A DNA stretch of 5,833 bases, from NCBI GenBank assembly GCA_023481025.1, contig JAMCWV010000130.1, positions 1 to 5,833 on the forward strand, read 5' to 3'. Below, piece after piece: positions 1-5,761 of this stretch. Position numbers and translations under genes: made by a program. A model generated the notes under the pieces. That model searched no databases and had not been told where the DNA came from. It saw only the letters and a list, made by a program, of their open reading frames with translations. How positions within the stretch are numbered: the first letter of the stretch is position 1; the number at the start of each line of letters is the position of its first letter. Source of the DNA: Gammaproteobacteria bacterium. GTDB lineage: Bacteria; Pseudomonadota; Gammaproteobacteria; Enterobacterales; Alteromonadaceae.

Positions 1-53
1 TGGGATTGATATCATTGATGGACAGTTACCATCAGCTCAAATGTAACCTATGA

Positions 54-86
54 ACCGCCGTGGTACGGAACCGTATGCCCGGTGGT
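54..86 (+). ncRNA. Group II intron domain V (catalytic hairpin)
   Basis: Domain V is the catalytic core of group II ribozymes. The lower helix pairs ACCGCCG (54-60) with CGGTGGT (80-86), and GG 62-63 with CC 78-79, leaving T61 as an extra single-base bulge. The 2-nt bulge TG at 76-77 on the 3' strand matches the conserved metal-binding bulge. The upper helix TACG (64-67)/CGTA (72-75) is closed by a GAAC tetraloop. The CGC at 56-58 sits where the catalytic triad is expected. Total length is about 33 nt, against about 34 in the family. The fold was done by eye. Confidence 0.83.
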
Positions 87-88
87 GT

Positions 89-122
89 GAGAGGACGGAG
101 GCCGTGAGGCCTCCTCCTACTC
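89..122 (+). ncRNA. Group II intron domain VI with branch-point adenosine
   Basis: Domain VI supplies the bulged adenosine whose 2'-OH starts splicing. GGAGGCC (97-103) pairs perfectly with GGCCTCC (108-114) across a GTGA tetraloop of the GNRA type. The helix continues with AGGA (92-95)/TCCT (115-118), with C96 bulged. GAG (89-91)/CTC (120-122) closes the base, leaving A119 as a bulge on the 3' strand. A119 is 7 nt from the proposed end at T125, the usual distance for a branch point. Preserved base pairing suggests the 3' part has not decayed badly. Confidence 0.85.
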
Positions 123-174
123 GATCGTAATTTTATTGAGTTACTATACTAAGAAGCAGTTTTTCTTCGCAGAT

Positions 175-180
175 AAGGAG
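175..180 (+). promoter_or_regulatory. Ribosome binding site that fixes the porin start
   Basis: AAGGAG lies 6 nt before ATG 187, close to ideal Shine-Dalgarno strength and spacing. It favours ATG 187 over the in-frame TTG at 136, which would put 17 extra residues in front of the signal peptide and has no such site. Confidence 0.85.
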
Positions 181-186
181 TATTGT

Positions 187-1500
187 ATGCGAATTTCCAT
201 GCTTGCCTTAGCGCTGGTACCGTTGATTTACGGTAATCAGGCCTTGGCGCAAAGTCAGCAAGAACTTTCCATCGAAGAACGAATCGCAATCCTCGAGCGC
301 GAGCTACAAGCGCTCAAAGCAGAAAATGAAGCATTAAAAGCCCACACGTCCGAACAAGAAATAGAGCGCAAACGACAAGCCGAGCAAACCTCCGAACGTC
401 TCGCTGAAGTTGAAGAAGAAGTCGACGCCGCGAGCGAAGACGGCATTACCCTAGGTGGTGCAGTGCGCTTTCAATATCAGGTCAATGACTATGACCGCGC
501 ACAACGTCGACGAGGTGGTGATTTAGACTTTGATATTTTTCGCCTCGACTTTAATGGTCGAATGGGTGACGTGATTTTGTCAGCTCAGTACCGTTGGTTT
601 GAATACATGGATGCGGTGCGCCACGCCTATTTTGGTTATGACTTCACTGACGAGTGGCAAGGGCAGGTGGGTTTAGTTATTCAACCATTCGGTATTATGC
701 CTTATAACTCCCATAGCTATTTCTTCAGTACTAATTTCTATGTTGGTATGGAAGACAACCCCGGCTCCGGTATACGCCTACTGAAACGCACGGATACTTG
801 GGATCTCGATTTTGCCTTTATTCTCAATGACGAGCTCGGCGGTGTCACCGGTGGCGTGCGCAGCAGCGCTGACCGCTACAATTATGATGTCGTCGGTATT
901 CGTGTGGAAGGCGAAGGGGTGTATGACGACCCGAACTTATTAGCGAGTGAAAATAACACCTTAATGACCCGTATTGCGCACAAATGGGATGTGGGTGCCG
1001 ACGAAATGCTCGAGCTGGGTGTCTCTGCACAGTATGGGCGCTTTAACGATGGTTTGCGTAATGTTGGCGATCGCCGCAATTATGGTTTGCATGCTCGTTA
1101 TCAGAATGGCCCTTGGGACTTCATGGCGCAATATAGCGGTTACGACTATAGCTTCGATATTGATAATATCGGTGTCGTTGTTGGTGCTTACGCGTTTTAC
1201 GATACGATTCCGTCGCGCGCCGACGTGTGGACTGCGAATGTTGCGTACAACCAAGCGGTAAGTATTGGTCCTATTACTGACCTAACTTGGTACAACAATT
1301 TCAGCTTATTAACGAACAAGCGTGGATACAATGACGACACTATCATGAATGTGCTTGGTGTTGCTGTGACTGCCGGCGGTGTGTTCACCTATGTCGACTT
1401 AGTTACTGCACGAAATCAACCATTTGTCGGTGGTTCCATCGCGCAAGATGGCGGACGGACTAATACTCGCTTTAATATTAATTTTGGATATTATTTCTAG
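187..1500 (+). CDS. Exported outer-membrane porin-like protein with N-terminal coiled coil
   Basis: This 437-residue protein is probably an outer-membrane beta-barrel channel; its substrate is not evident. Residues 1-21 form a signal peptide (MRIS start, hydrophobic LALALVPLIYG core, ALA|Q cleavage motif). Residues about 27-80 are charged and heptad-like (IEERIAILERELQALKAENE), a probable periplasmic coiled coil that may form trimers or contact the cell wall. From about residue 87 there are alternating polar/aromatic strands rich in Tyr, Phe, Gly and Asp, starting GITLGGAVRFQYQ, and the chain ends FGYYF, with the terminal Phe used by the BAM insertion machinery. The plan resembles phosphate-selective (OprP/OprO-like) porins, but I cannot confirm family membership or ion selectivity. 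ATG 187 is chosen for its AAGGAG site and because the signal peptide begins there. The gene lies 61 nt after a group II intron and is closed by its own terminator, so it is probably a single-gene unit unrelated in function to the ribosomal genes. Confidence 0.8.
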   Translation: MRISMLALALVPLIYGNQALAQSQQELSIEERIAILERELQALKAENEALKAHTSEQEIERKRQAEQTSERLAEVEEEVDAASEDGITLGGAVRFQYQVNDYDRAQRRRGGDLDFDIFRLDFNGRMGDVILSAQYRWFEYMDAVRHAYFGYDFTDEWQGQVGLVIQPFGIMPYNSHSYFFSTNFYVGMEDNPGSGIRLLKRTDTWDLDFAFILNDELGGVTGGVRSSADRYNYDVVGIRVEGEGVYDDPNLLASENNTLMTRIAHKWDVGADEMLELGVSAQYGRFNDGLRNVGDRRNYGLHARYQNGPWDFMAQYSGYDYSFDIDNIGVVVGAYAFYDTIPSRADVWTANVAYNQAVSIGPITDLTWYNNFSLLTNKRGYNDDTIMNVLGVAVTAGGVFTYVDLVTARNQPFVGGSIAQDGGRTNTRFNINFGYYF

Positions 1501-1526
1501 TAATTAAGCTCCAAATCTGTAGAATA

Positions 1527-1575
1527 GCGGTGCGAATTAAAAGTCATTTCCTCGGTTCGCACCGCCCCTCTTTTT
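1527..1575 (+). terminator. Rho-independent terminator after the porin gene
   Basis: GCGGTGCGAA (1527-1536) pairs perfectly over 10 bp with TTCGCACCGC (1556-1565). CCCTC and a run of five T (1571-1575) follow. The loop is long (19 nt), which is unusual but tolerable for such a GC-rich stem. There is no T-run on the other strand, so it works for + strand transcription only. It separates porin transcription from the spc operon. Confidence 0.8.
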
Positions 1576-1587
1576 ATTGAAATTCCT

Positions 1588-1626
1588 CTATCATTTTCCT
1601 TTTTTGTCTGTTACAATTTCGCGCCC
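1588..1626 (+). promoter_or_regulatory. spc operon promoter
   Basis: The -10 box is TACAAT (1612-1617), five of six matches to TATAAT. It is followed by a GC-rich discriminator, TTTCGCGCCC (1617-1626), of the kind found at stringently controlled rRNA and ribosomal-protein promoters. The segment from the -10 box through CGCGCCC to ATATGGGG (1632-1639) resembles, as I remember it, the E. coli spc promoter, which has TATAAT, CCGCGCCC and ATATGGGG in the same order. The -35 is weak; CTATCA at 1588-1593 is the best candidate, with an 18-bp spacer. The region upstream is A/T-rich and could help recruit polymerase. Transcription probably begins around 1623-1626. Confidence 0.7.
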
Positions 1627-1640
1627 TATTAATATGGGGT

Positions 1641-1667
1641 TCTCCTCACTGAAGAGCAGTTTGGAGA
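1641..1667 (+). promoter_or_regulatory. spc leader hairpin 1
   Basis: In the untranslated leader of rplN, TCTCC (1641-1645) pairs with GGAGA (1663-1667). An inner stem ACTG (1648-1651)/CAGT (1657-1660) closes an AAGAG loop, with a small internal loop between the two stems. The fold is by eye and its role is unknown; it could stabilise the mRNA. Confidence 0.4.
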
Positions 1668-1672
1668 TTTAT

Positions 1673-1692
1673 TTGGACTCGGGAGAGTCTGG
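1673..1692 (+). promoter_or_regulatory. spc leader hairpin 2
   Basis: GGACTC (1675-1680) pairs with GAGTCT (1685-1690) around a GGGA tetraloop, and two U-G pairs (1673-1674 with 1691-1692) can extend the stem. The E. coli spc leader, as I recall it, has a small hairpin (GACC...GGGTC) at a comparable place, so the structure rather than the sequence may be conserved. No T-run follows, so it is not a terminator. Confidence 0.45.
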
Positions 1693-1718
1693 TTTACTAA
1701 CTCAAGCGGAGCACTGAG

Positions 1719-2087
1719 ATGATCCAGATGCAATCTATGCTGGACGTGGCCGATAACTCTGGCGCACGCAGCGTACAATGTATTAAGGTTCTAGGTGGTT
1801 CGCACCGCCGTTATGCAAACATTGGCGACATCATCAAAGTGTCAGTGAAGGAAGCAATTCCTCGTGGCAAGGTGAAGAAAGGCGATGTTTATAATGCGGT
1901 GGTGGTTCGCACCCGGAAAGGCGTCCGTCGTCAAGACGGCTCTGTTATCCGTTTTGACCGCAACGCGGCTGTGATTTTGAACAACAACTCACAGCCAATT
2001 GGGACCCGTATCTTTGGCCCGGTGACTCGTGAATTGCGCGGTGAGCAATTCATGAAGATCATTTCGCTGGCGCCAGAAGTACTATAA
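1719..2087 (+). CDS. rplN: 50S ribosomal protein L14
   Basis: L14 is a small beta-barrel protein at the subunit interface of the large subunit. It binds 23S rRNA, contacts L19, forms bridges to 16S rRNA, and is the docking site of the silencing factor RsfS. The 122-residue protein matches E. coli L14 (123) nearly end to end, with ADNSGAR at residues 11-17, VLGGSHRRY at 24-32, the family signature across about 60-87 ([12 protein letters not shown]...) and the C-terminus [11 protein letters not shown] 1719 is preceded by GGAG at 1708-1711 (7-nt spacing), in a GCGGAGCACT context like that recalled for E. coli. It is the first gene of the spc operon. The stop codon overlaps the binding site of rplX. 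Confidence 0.98.
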   Translation: MIQMQSMLDVADNSGARSVQCIKVLGGSHRRYANIGDIIKVSVKEAIPRGKVKKGDVYNAVVVRTRKGVRRQDGSVIRFDRNAAVILNNNSQPIGTRIFGPVTRELRGEQFMKIISLAPEVL

Positions 2088-2097
2088 GGAGTCGACA

Positions 2098-2412
2098 ATG
2101 GCGGCAAAAATCAGACGTGATGACGAAGTAGTTGTGTTAGCTGGTAAAGACAAAGGGAAGCGCGGCAAAGTGCTTTCTGTTTTAACCGGTACTAATCGCG
2201 TTGTAGTTGAAGGTATTAACGTAATCAAGAAACATCAGAAACCTAATCCGTCTCTGAATGAACCAGGTGGCATTATTGAAAAAGAAGCCGCAATTCATGT
2301 TTCTAATGTTGCGATCTTCAACCCAGCGACTGGCGCAGCAGATCGAGTTGGTTTCCGATTCGAAGACGGCAAAAAAGTCCGTTTCTTCAAATCGAACAAT
2401 GAAATCATCTAA
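2098..2412 (+). CDS. rplX: 50S ribosomal protein L24
   Basis: L24 is an assembly-initiator protein that binds the 5' domain of 23S rRNA early and sits near the peptide exit tunnel. The 104 residues equal the E. coli length. The N-terminal KOW motif spans about residues 8-36 ([18 protein letters not shown]), and the family pattern [19 protein letters not shown] follows at about 46-64. AAGGAG (2086-2091) overlaps the rplN stop and lies 6 nt before ATG 2098, so the two genes are probably translationally coupled. In E. coli this gene and rplN are repressed by S8 indirectly, through events at the rplE start. Confidence 0.98.
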   Translation: MAAKIRRDDEVVVLAGKDKGKRGKVLSVLTGTNRVVVEGINVIKKHQKPNPSLNEPGGIIEKEAAIHVSNVAIFNPATGAADRVGFRFEDGKKVRFFKSNNEII

Positions 2413-2431
2413 TTAATATTTGGAGTATACG

Positions 2432-2971
2432 ATGGCGAAACTGCATGATTTTTACAGAGAGACTGTAGTTCCTGAACTGATGAAACAGTTCAGCTACACC
2501 AGTGTCATGCAAGTCCCTCGGATTGAGAAAATCACACTCAATATGGGTGTTGGCGAAGCATTAGCAGACAAAAAGATTCTCGACAACGCAGTTGCCGACT
2601 TAGAAGCCATTACTGGCCAAAAAGTTGTGCGCACTGTTGCTCGTAAATCAGTTGCTGGCTTCAAAATCCGTGAAGGCTTCCCGATTGGTTGTAAAGTAAC
2701 TCTACGCGGCGAGCACATGTGGGACTTCCTGCAGAGACTGATCTCTATTGCGATTCCTCGGATTCGTGACTTCCGTGGTTTAAACCCGAAGTCATTTGAC
2801 GGTCGCGGGAACTACAGCATGGGCGTTCGTGAGCAAATCATTTTCCCAGAAATCGACTATGACAAAGTCGACCGGGTACGTGGTTTGGATATCACGATCA
2901 CTACCAGTGCAAAGAGCGACGATGAAGCTCGTGCATTGCTGGCTGCCTTTAACTTCCCGTTTAAAAAGTAA
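2432..2971 (+). CDS. rplE: 50S ribosomal protein L5
   Basis: L5 binds 5S rRNA, helps load it with L18 into the central protuberance, and contacts S13 and the P-site tRNA. The protein has 179 residues, the E. coli length, when started at ATG 2432. This start has GGAG at 2422-2425, 6 nt upstream; an in-frame TTG at 2420 would add four residues and overlap that site, so I reject it. Recognisable stretches are [20 protein letters not shown] (24-43), the signature around [14 protein letters not shown] (60-73), [10 protein letters not shown] (108-117), [20 protein letters not shown] (121-140) and a C-terminus of FPFKK. It lies 19 nt after rplX and holds the candidate S8 control site in its first codons. 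Confidence 0.98.
   Translation: MAKLHDFYRETVVPELMKQFSYTSVMQVPRIEKITLNMGVGEALADKKILDNAVADLEAITGQKVVRTVARKSVAGFKIREGFPIGCKVTLRGEHMWDFLQRLISIAIPRIRDFRGLNPKSFDGRGNYSMGVREQIIFPEIDYDKVDRVRGLDITITTSAKSDDEARALLAAFNFPFKK
2437..2475 (+). promoter_or_regulatory. Candidate S8 repressor-binding hairpin at the start of rplE mRNA
   Basis: In E. coli, S8 represses the spc operon by binding a hairpin at the beginning of the rplE message that mimics its 16S rRNA site. Here the first codons (ATGGCGAAACTGCATGATT) appear the same as in E. coli, and TACAG (2453-2457) pairs with CTGTA (2463-2467) around an AGAGA loop. The E. coli stem at this place, as I recall it, has different bases (CUAC/GUAG), so the pairing looks kept by compensatory change. 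The lower part of the helix is not worked out. Confidence 0.5.
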
Positions 2972-2982
2972 GGTGTAGAGTT

Positions 2983-3288
2983 ATGGCAAAAGTTTCTATG
3001 AAAATGCGCGAACTTAAGCGTCAACAGCTAGCTGAAAAGTTTGCTGAAAAACGCCGCGCACTGAAAGCTACTATTAGCAATCCAGCGACCTCAGACGAGC
3101 AACGCTGGGAAGCCGTTCTGGAACTTCAGAAGCTTCCTCGTGATAGCAGTCGTTCACGTCAGCGTAACCGCTGCCGTGTGACTGGTCGTCCACATGGTGT
3201 GCTGCGCAAGTTTGGCATGAGCCGTATCAAGGTTCGTGAAAAAGCGATGCGCGGTGAAATTCCTGGCTTGAAAAAAGCTAGCTGGTAA
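2983..3288 (+). CDS. rpsN: 30S ribosomal protein S14, zinc-free type
   Basis: S14 is a late-binding protein of the 30S head that contacts 16S rRNA near the A site together with S3 and S10. At 101 residues it is the long form. It lacks the CXXC pairs of the zinc-binding type and has only one cysteine, C64, inside the signature [15 protein letters not shown] (59-73). The C-terminus [11 protein letters not shown] is typical. AAGGTG at 2970-2975 overlaps the rplE stop and precedes ATG 2983 by 7 nt. Because this copy needs no zinc, its supply should not depend on zinc starvation responses. Confidence 0.98.
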   Translation: MAKVSMKMRELKRQQLAEKFAEKRRALKATISNPATSDEQRWEAVLELQKLPRDSSRSRQRNRCRVTGRPHGVLRKFGMSRIKVREKAMRGEIPGLKKASW

Positions 3289-3314
3289 GCCACCAATCAC
3301 GGGAGAAAGCAAAA

Positions 3315-3707
3315 ATGAGCATGCAAGATCCAATTGCGGATATGTTTACACGCATTCGCAACGCTCAGTCTGCGAACAAAGTTGCAGTGGTGATGCCAGC
3401 GTCAAAGCAGAAGCAAGCAATTGCACAAGTTCTGCAAGACGAGGGTTACATCAGTGGATTCAAAGTAGCAGATAGCGTGAAGCCAGAGTTGGAAATCACC
3501 CTGAAGTATTTCGAAGGCAAGCCTGTCATCGAATCAATTCAGCGTGTAAGCCGTCCTGGTCTACGTATTTATAAGAAGCGTAACGAACTACCTAAAGTTA
3601 TGGGTGGTCTCGGTATCGCAGTTATTTCCACGTCTAAGGGCCTGATGACCGACCGTGCTGCGCGTAAAGCAGGACTCGGTGGTGAGATCATCGGCTACGT
3701 AGCGTAA
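3315..3707 (+). CDS. rpsH: 30S ribosomal protein S8
   Basis: S8 is a primary 16S rRNA-binding protein (helix 21/25 region of the central domain), essential for assembly of the 30S platform, and in E. coli the translational repressor of this operon. The 130 residues equal the E. coli length. The N-terminus [18 protein letters not shown], the middle [16 protein letters not shown] (73-88) and the C-terminal RNA-binding signature with STSKG (105-109) and [15 protein letters not shown] (111-125) are all present. GGAG (3302-3305) is 9 nt before ATG 3315; a second ATG at 3321 would remove two residues that are conserved in E. coli. The 26-nt gap before it is the widest within the operon. Confidence 0.98.
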   Translation: MSMQDPIADMFTRIRNAQSANKVAVVMPASKQKQAIAQVLQDEGYISGFKVADSVKPELEITLKYFEGKPVIESIQRVSRPGLRIYKKRNELPKVMGGLGIAVISTSKGLMTDRAARKAGLGGEIIGYVA

Positions 3708-3720
3708 CGGAGGGTAGGAT

Positions 3721-4254
3721 ATGTCACGCGTTGCTAAGGCACCTGTTGCTATCCCTGCCGGCGTTGAAGTTACGTTGAACGGTCAGGAAGTAACAATTAA
3801 AGGTACTCAAGGTACTTTGACTCGTGTTTTTAATGATGCAGTAGAAGTTGTTTCTGCTGATCAAGAATTGCGCGCTGCACCTCGCGAAGGTATGGCAAAC
3901 GCAGTTGCTCAAGCAGGTACTGCTCGTGCATTGTTGAATAACATGGTTGTCGGGGTTACCCAAGGCTTCGTACGTAAACTGAACCTAGTAGGTGTTGGTT
4001 ACCGTGCACAAGCTCAAGGTAATAAATTAAATCTGAGCCTGGGCTTCTCTCACCCAGTTGAGTTTAACGTTCCAGCGGGTGTTACCGTTGAAACTCCAAC
4101 TCAAACTGAGGTTGTAGTGAAGGGCGCTGATAAGCAGTTAGTAGGTCAAGTAGCTGCTAACATTCGCGCGTACCGTAAACCAGAGCCTTACAAAGGCAAA
4201 GGTGTACGTTACAGCGACGAGCAAGTGCGCCGTAAAGAAGCCAAGAAAAAATAG
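3721..4254 (+). CDS. rplF: 50S ribosomal protein L6
   Basis: L6 has two similar alpha/beta domains and lies near the sarcin-ricin loop and the base of the L7/L12 stalk, at the elongation-factor site. The 177 residues equal the E. coli length. Domain 1 covers about residues 1-82 (start [15 protein letters not shown]) and domain 2 about 83-177. The second contains [12 protein letters not shown] (86-97), LGFSHPVE (107-114) and the family signature [11 protein letters not shown] (154-164), with a basic KEAKKK tail. GGAGG at 3709-3713 lies 7 nt before ATG 3721 and directly follows the rpsH stop. Confidence 0.98.
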   Translation: MSRVAKAPVAIPAGVEVTLNGQEVTIKGTQGTLTRVFNDAVEVVSADQELRAAPREGMANAVAQAGTARALLNNMVVGVTQGFVRKLNLVGVGYRAQAQGNKLNLSLGFSHPVEFNVPAGVTVETPTQTEVVVKGADKQLVGQVAANIRAYRKPEPYKGKGVRYSDEQVRRKEAKKK

Positions 4255-4263
4255 GGTAATACG

Positions 4264-4617
4264 ATGGACAAGAAATCAGCTCGCTTACGTCGTGCTACTC
4301 GCGCGCGTAAGAAAATTCAAGAGTTGGGTGCGACCCGTCTGGTGGTTCACCGTACCCCGCGGCATATCTATGCTCAATTGATCGCAGCTAGTGGTTCTGA
4401 AGTATTAGCGACAGCTTCTACTGTAGAAGGCGCGATTAAAGAGCAGTTAAAGAGCACGGGTAACGTGGAAGCCGCAAAATTCGTCGGTAAGTTGATTGCT
4501 GAGCGTGGTAAAGAGAAAGGCGTTGAGTCTGTATCTTTCGATCGCAGTGGCTTCAAATACCATGGTCGTGTTGCTGCACTGGCAGATGCTGCCCGTGAAG
4601 CAGGACTGCAGTTCTAG
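4264..4617 (+). CDS. rplR: 50S ribosomal protein L18
   Basis: L18 binds 5S rRNA and, with L5, carries it into the central protuberance. The 117 residues equal the E. coli length. The basic N-terminus ([17 protein letters not shown]) is the disordered RNA-binding arm. The rest is the compact L18 fold with [14 protein letters not shown] (25-38), and the C-terminus is [20 protein letters not shown] (92-111) followed by EAGLQF. The binding site is weak: only AGGG at 4253-4256, overlapping the rplF stop, 7 nt before ATG 4264. Translation therefore probably depends on ribosomes finishing rplF. Confidence 0.98.
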   Translation: MDKKSARLRRATRARKKIQELGATRLVVHRTPRHIYAQLIAASGSEVLATASTVEGAIKEQLKSTGNVEAAKFVGKLIAERGKEKGVESVSFDRSGFKYHGRVAALADAAREAGLQF

Positions 4618-4626
4618 GAGACGAAA

Positions 4627-5127
4627 ATGGCAAATCATGAAGCTCAAAACGGTGAAATGATGGAAAAGCTCATCACAGTTAACCGCGTCTCTAAAGTTGT
4701 TAAAGGTGGTCGTATCTTTAGCTTTACTGCGCTGACTGTGGTAGGTGATGGCCAGGGTAAAGTTGGTTTCGGTTACGGCAAAGCACGTGAAGTGCCTGCT
4801 GCTATCCAGAAAGCGATGGAAAAAGCACGCCGTAACATGGTGACTGTAGAGTTAACCAACGGTACGTTGCAACACCCGGTTAAAGGTCGTCACTCTGGCT
4901 CGAACGTATTTATGCAACCAGCCTCTGAAGGTACCGGTATTATCGCCGGTGGTGCAATGCGCGCCGTCCTCGAAGTTGCTGGCGTTCATAACGTTCTGTC
5001 AAAAGCTTACGGTTCAACCAACCCAATTAACGTTGTTCGTGCAACGATTAAAGCTCTAGAGGCAATGAACTCTCCAGAGCAGATCGCTGCGAAACGCGGA
5101 CTTTCTGTTAAAGAAATCGTGGGGTAG
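4627..5127 (+). CDS. rpsE: 30S ribosomal protein S5
   Basis: S5 lies on the back of the 30S subunit near the mRNA entry site, takes part in decoding accuracy, and carries the loop where spectinomycin-resistance changes occur. The 166 residues compare with 167 in E. coli; the final Lys is absent. The N-terminal double-stranded-RNA-binding-like domain includes [20 protein letters not shown] (19-38) and [12 protein letters not shown] (49-60). The C-terminal domain includes [20 protein letters not shown] (96-115) and [13 protein letters not shown] (128-140). The spectinomycin loop (VVKGGR, 24-29) looks wild type. AGGAG at 4616-4620 overlaps the rplR stop and lies 6 nt before ATG 4627. Confidence 0.98.
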   Translation: MANHEAQNGEMMEKLITVNRVSKVVKGGRIFSFTALTVVGDGQGKVGFGYGKAREVPAAIQKAMEKARRNMVTVELTNGTLQHPVKGRHSGSNVFMQPASEGTGIIAGGAMRAVLEVAGVHNVLSKAYGSTNPINVVRATIKALEAMNSPEQIAAKRGLSVKEIVG

Positions 5128-5133
5128 TGAACA

Positions 5134-5316
5134 ATGGCGAACAAGACTATTAAAGTAACTCAAACTAAAAGCTCAATTGGCCGCTTACCAAAGCATAAGG
5201 CTACATTAGTTGGTTTGGGTCTGCGCCGCATTAATCACACAGTTGAATTAGAAGATACTCCTTCTGTTCGCGGTATGATTAACAAGGTTAACTACATGGT
5301 TAAGGTAGAGGAGTAA
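5134..5316 (+). CDS. rpmD: 50S ribosomal protein L30
   Basis: L30 is a small protein on the large subunit that is not essential in all bacteria. The 60-residue product (59 in E. coli) shows the family pattern: [19 protein letters not shown] (8-26), [20 protein letters not shown] (28-47), then [16 protein letters not shown] 5134 is 6 nt after the rpsE stop. Its only binding site is a weak GGGG at 5121-5124, located inside the end of rpsE, so translational coupling is likely. Confidence 0.97.
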   Translation: MANKTIKVTQTKSSIGRLPKHKATLVGLGLRRINHTVELEDTPSVRGMINKVNYMVKVEE

Positions 5317-5319
5317 GAC

Positions 5320-5754
5320 ATGTTTTTGAATTCTCTCTCTCCTGCACCTGGTGCGAAGACTGCTAAGAAGCGCTTAGGTCGCGGTATTGGTTCAGGACTT
5401 GGCAAGACAGGTGGTCGTGGTCACAAAGGTCAGAAATCTCGTTCAGGCGGAAGCGTGAAGCCAGGTTTCGAAGGCGGTCAGATGCCTTTACAACGCCGTT
5501 TGCCTAAATTCGGTTTTACTTCACGTAAAGCGATGCAAACAGCTGAAGTTACCCTGAGTGAACTAGCTAAAGTAGCTGGTGAAACTGCGACGTTAGACAC
5601 GTTGAAAGAAGCAGGTCTGGTGAAGAAGAACATTTTGTTCGTTAAAGTCATCAAGTCTGGTGAAATCAACCGTGCTATTACTGTACAGGGCATTAAAGTC
5701 ACTAAAGGTGCGCTCGAGTTAATCGAAGCGGCCGGCGGCAAAGTCGAAGGATAA
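5320..5754 (+). CDS. rplO: 50S ribosomal protein L15
   Basis: L15 binds 23S rRNA late in assembly; its long basic N-terminal arm reaches into the core near the peptidyl-transferase region. The 144 residues equal the E. coli length. The arm contains [20 protein letters not shown] (18-37), then [20 protein letters not shown] (40-59) and [11 protein letters not shown] (61-71). The globular end has the signature [16 protein letters not shown] (126-141). Residue 2 is Phe where E. coli has Arg (MFLNSLSP versus MRLNTLSP). GAGGAG (5308-5313) sits in the last codons of rpmD, 6 nt before ATG 5320; only 3 nt separate the two genes. Confidence 0.98.
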   Translation: MFLNSLSPAPGAKTAKKRLGRGIGSGLGKTGGRGHKGQKSRSGGSVKPGFEGGQMPLQRRLPKFGFTSRKAMQTAEVTLSELAKVAGETATLDTLKEAGLVKKNILFVKVIKSGEINRAITVQGIKVTKGALELIEAAGGKVEG

Positions 5755-5761
5755 TTGACTC

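Larger units (their letters stand above)
1..125 (+). mobile_element. Group II intron, 3' end (partial; 5' part lies outside the window)
   Basis: This is the 3' terminus of a self-splicing, retrotransposing group II intron. The sequence shows, in order, a domain V-like hairpin at about 54-86, a domain VI hairpin at 89-122 with a bulged A at 119, and a 3' end that I place at T125 because introns of this kind end in AY and the bulged A is then 7 nt from the end. The primary sequence, including the GGTGGTGTGAGAGGA stretch linking the two domains, resembles bacterial reverse-transcriptase-bearing introns as I remember them. No reverse transcriptase/maturase can be seen; it would lie upstream in domain IV if present. 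A small hairpin (TGATGG 16-21 with CCATCA 29-34) just before domain V may be the end of domain IV. I cannot assign the subclass or tell whether the intron is intact. Confidence 0.87.

Noticed and set aside
2..46. Short open frame ending at TAA 44-46 as the tail of an intron reverse transcriptase
   Set aside because: About 14 codons without recognisable maturase residues; too short to support, though an upstream ORF remains possible.
97..114. GC-rich hairpin as a transcription terminator
   Set aside because: No T-run follows, and the bulged A and flanking domain V identify it as group II intron domain VI.
136..186. In-frame TTG start extending the porin by 17 residues
   Set aside because: It has no ribosome binding site and would place a charged stretch ahead of the signal peptide; AAGGAG before ATG 187 is much better.
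974..1261. Open frame of 95 codons on the + strand inside the porin gene
   Set aside because: It lies wholly inside a convincing coding sequence in another frame, has no recognisable protein features and no supporting binding site.
845..1388. Several minus-strand open frames of 61-97 codons opposite the porin gene
   Set aside because: They overlap one another and are low-complexity shadows of the porin codons, without promoter or family resemblance.
1604..1632. Alternative promoter TTGTCT with TATTAA, 17-bp spacer
   Set aside because: Both boxes match only four of six bases, and TACAAT with the GC-rich discriminator agrees better with the remembered E. coli spc promoter.
2420..2431. TTG start adding four residues to L5
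   Set aside because: It overlaps the GGAG ribosome binding site; ATG 2432 gives the normal 179-residue length and conserved MAKLHD start.
2494..2978. Extra open frames opposite and inside rplE
   Set aside because: They are shadows of the well-conserved L5 gene.
3724..3963. Minus-strand open frame opposite rplF
   Set aside because: Shadow of a conserved gene; no independent signal. The same holds for 4374-4647 and 5478-5741.
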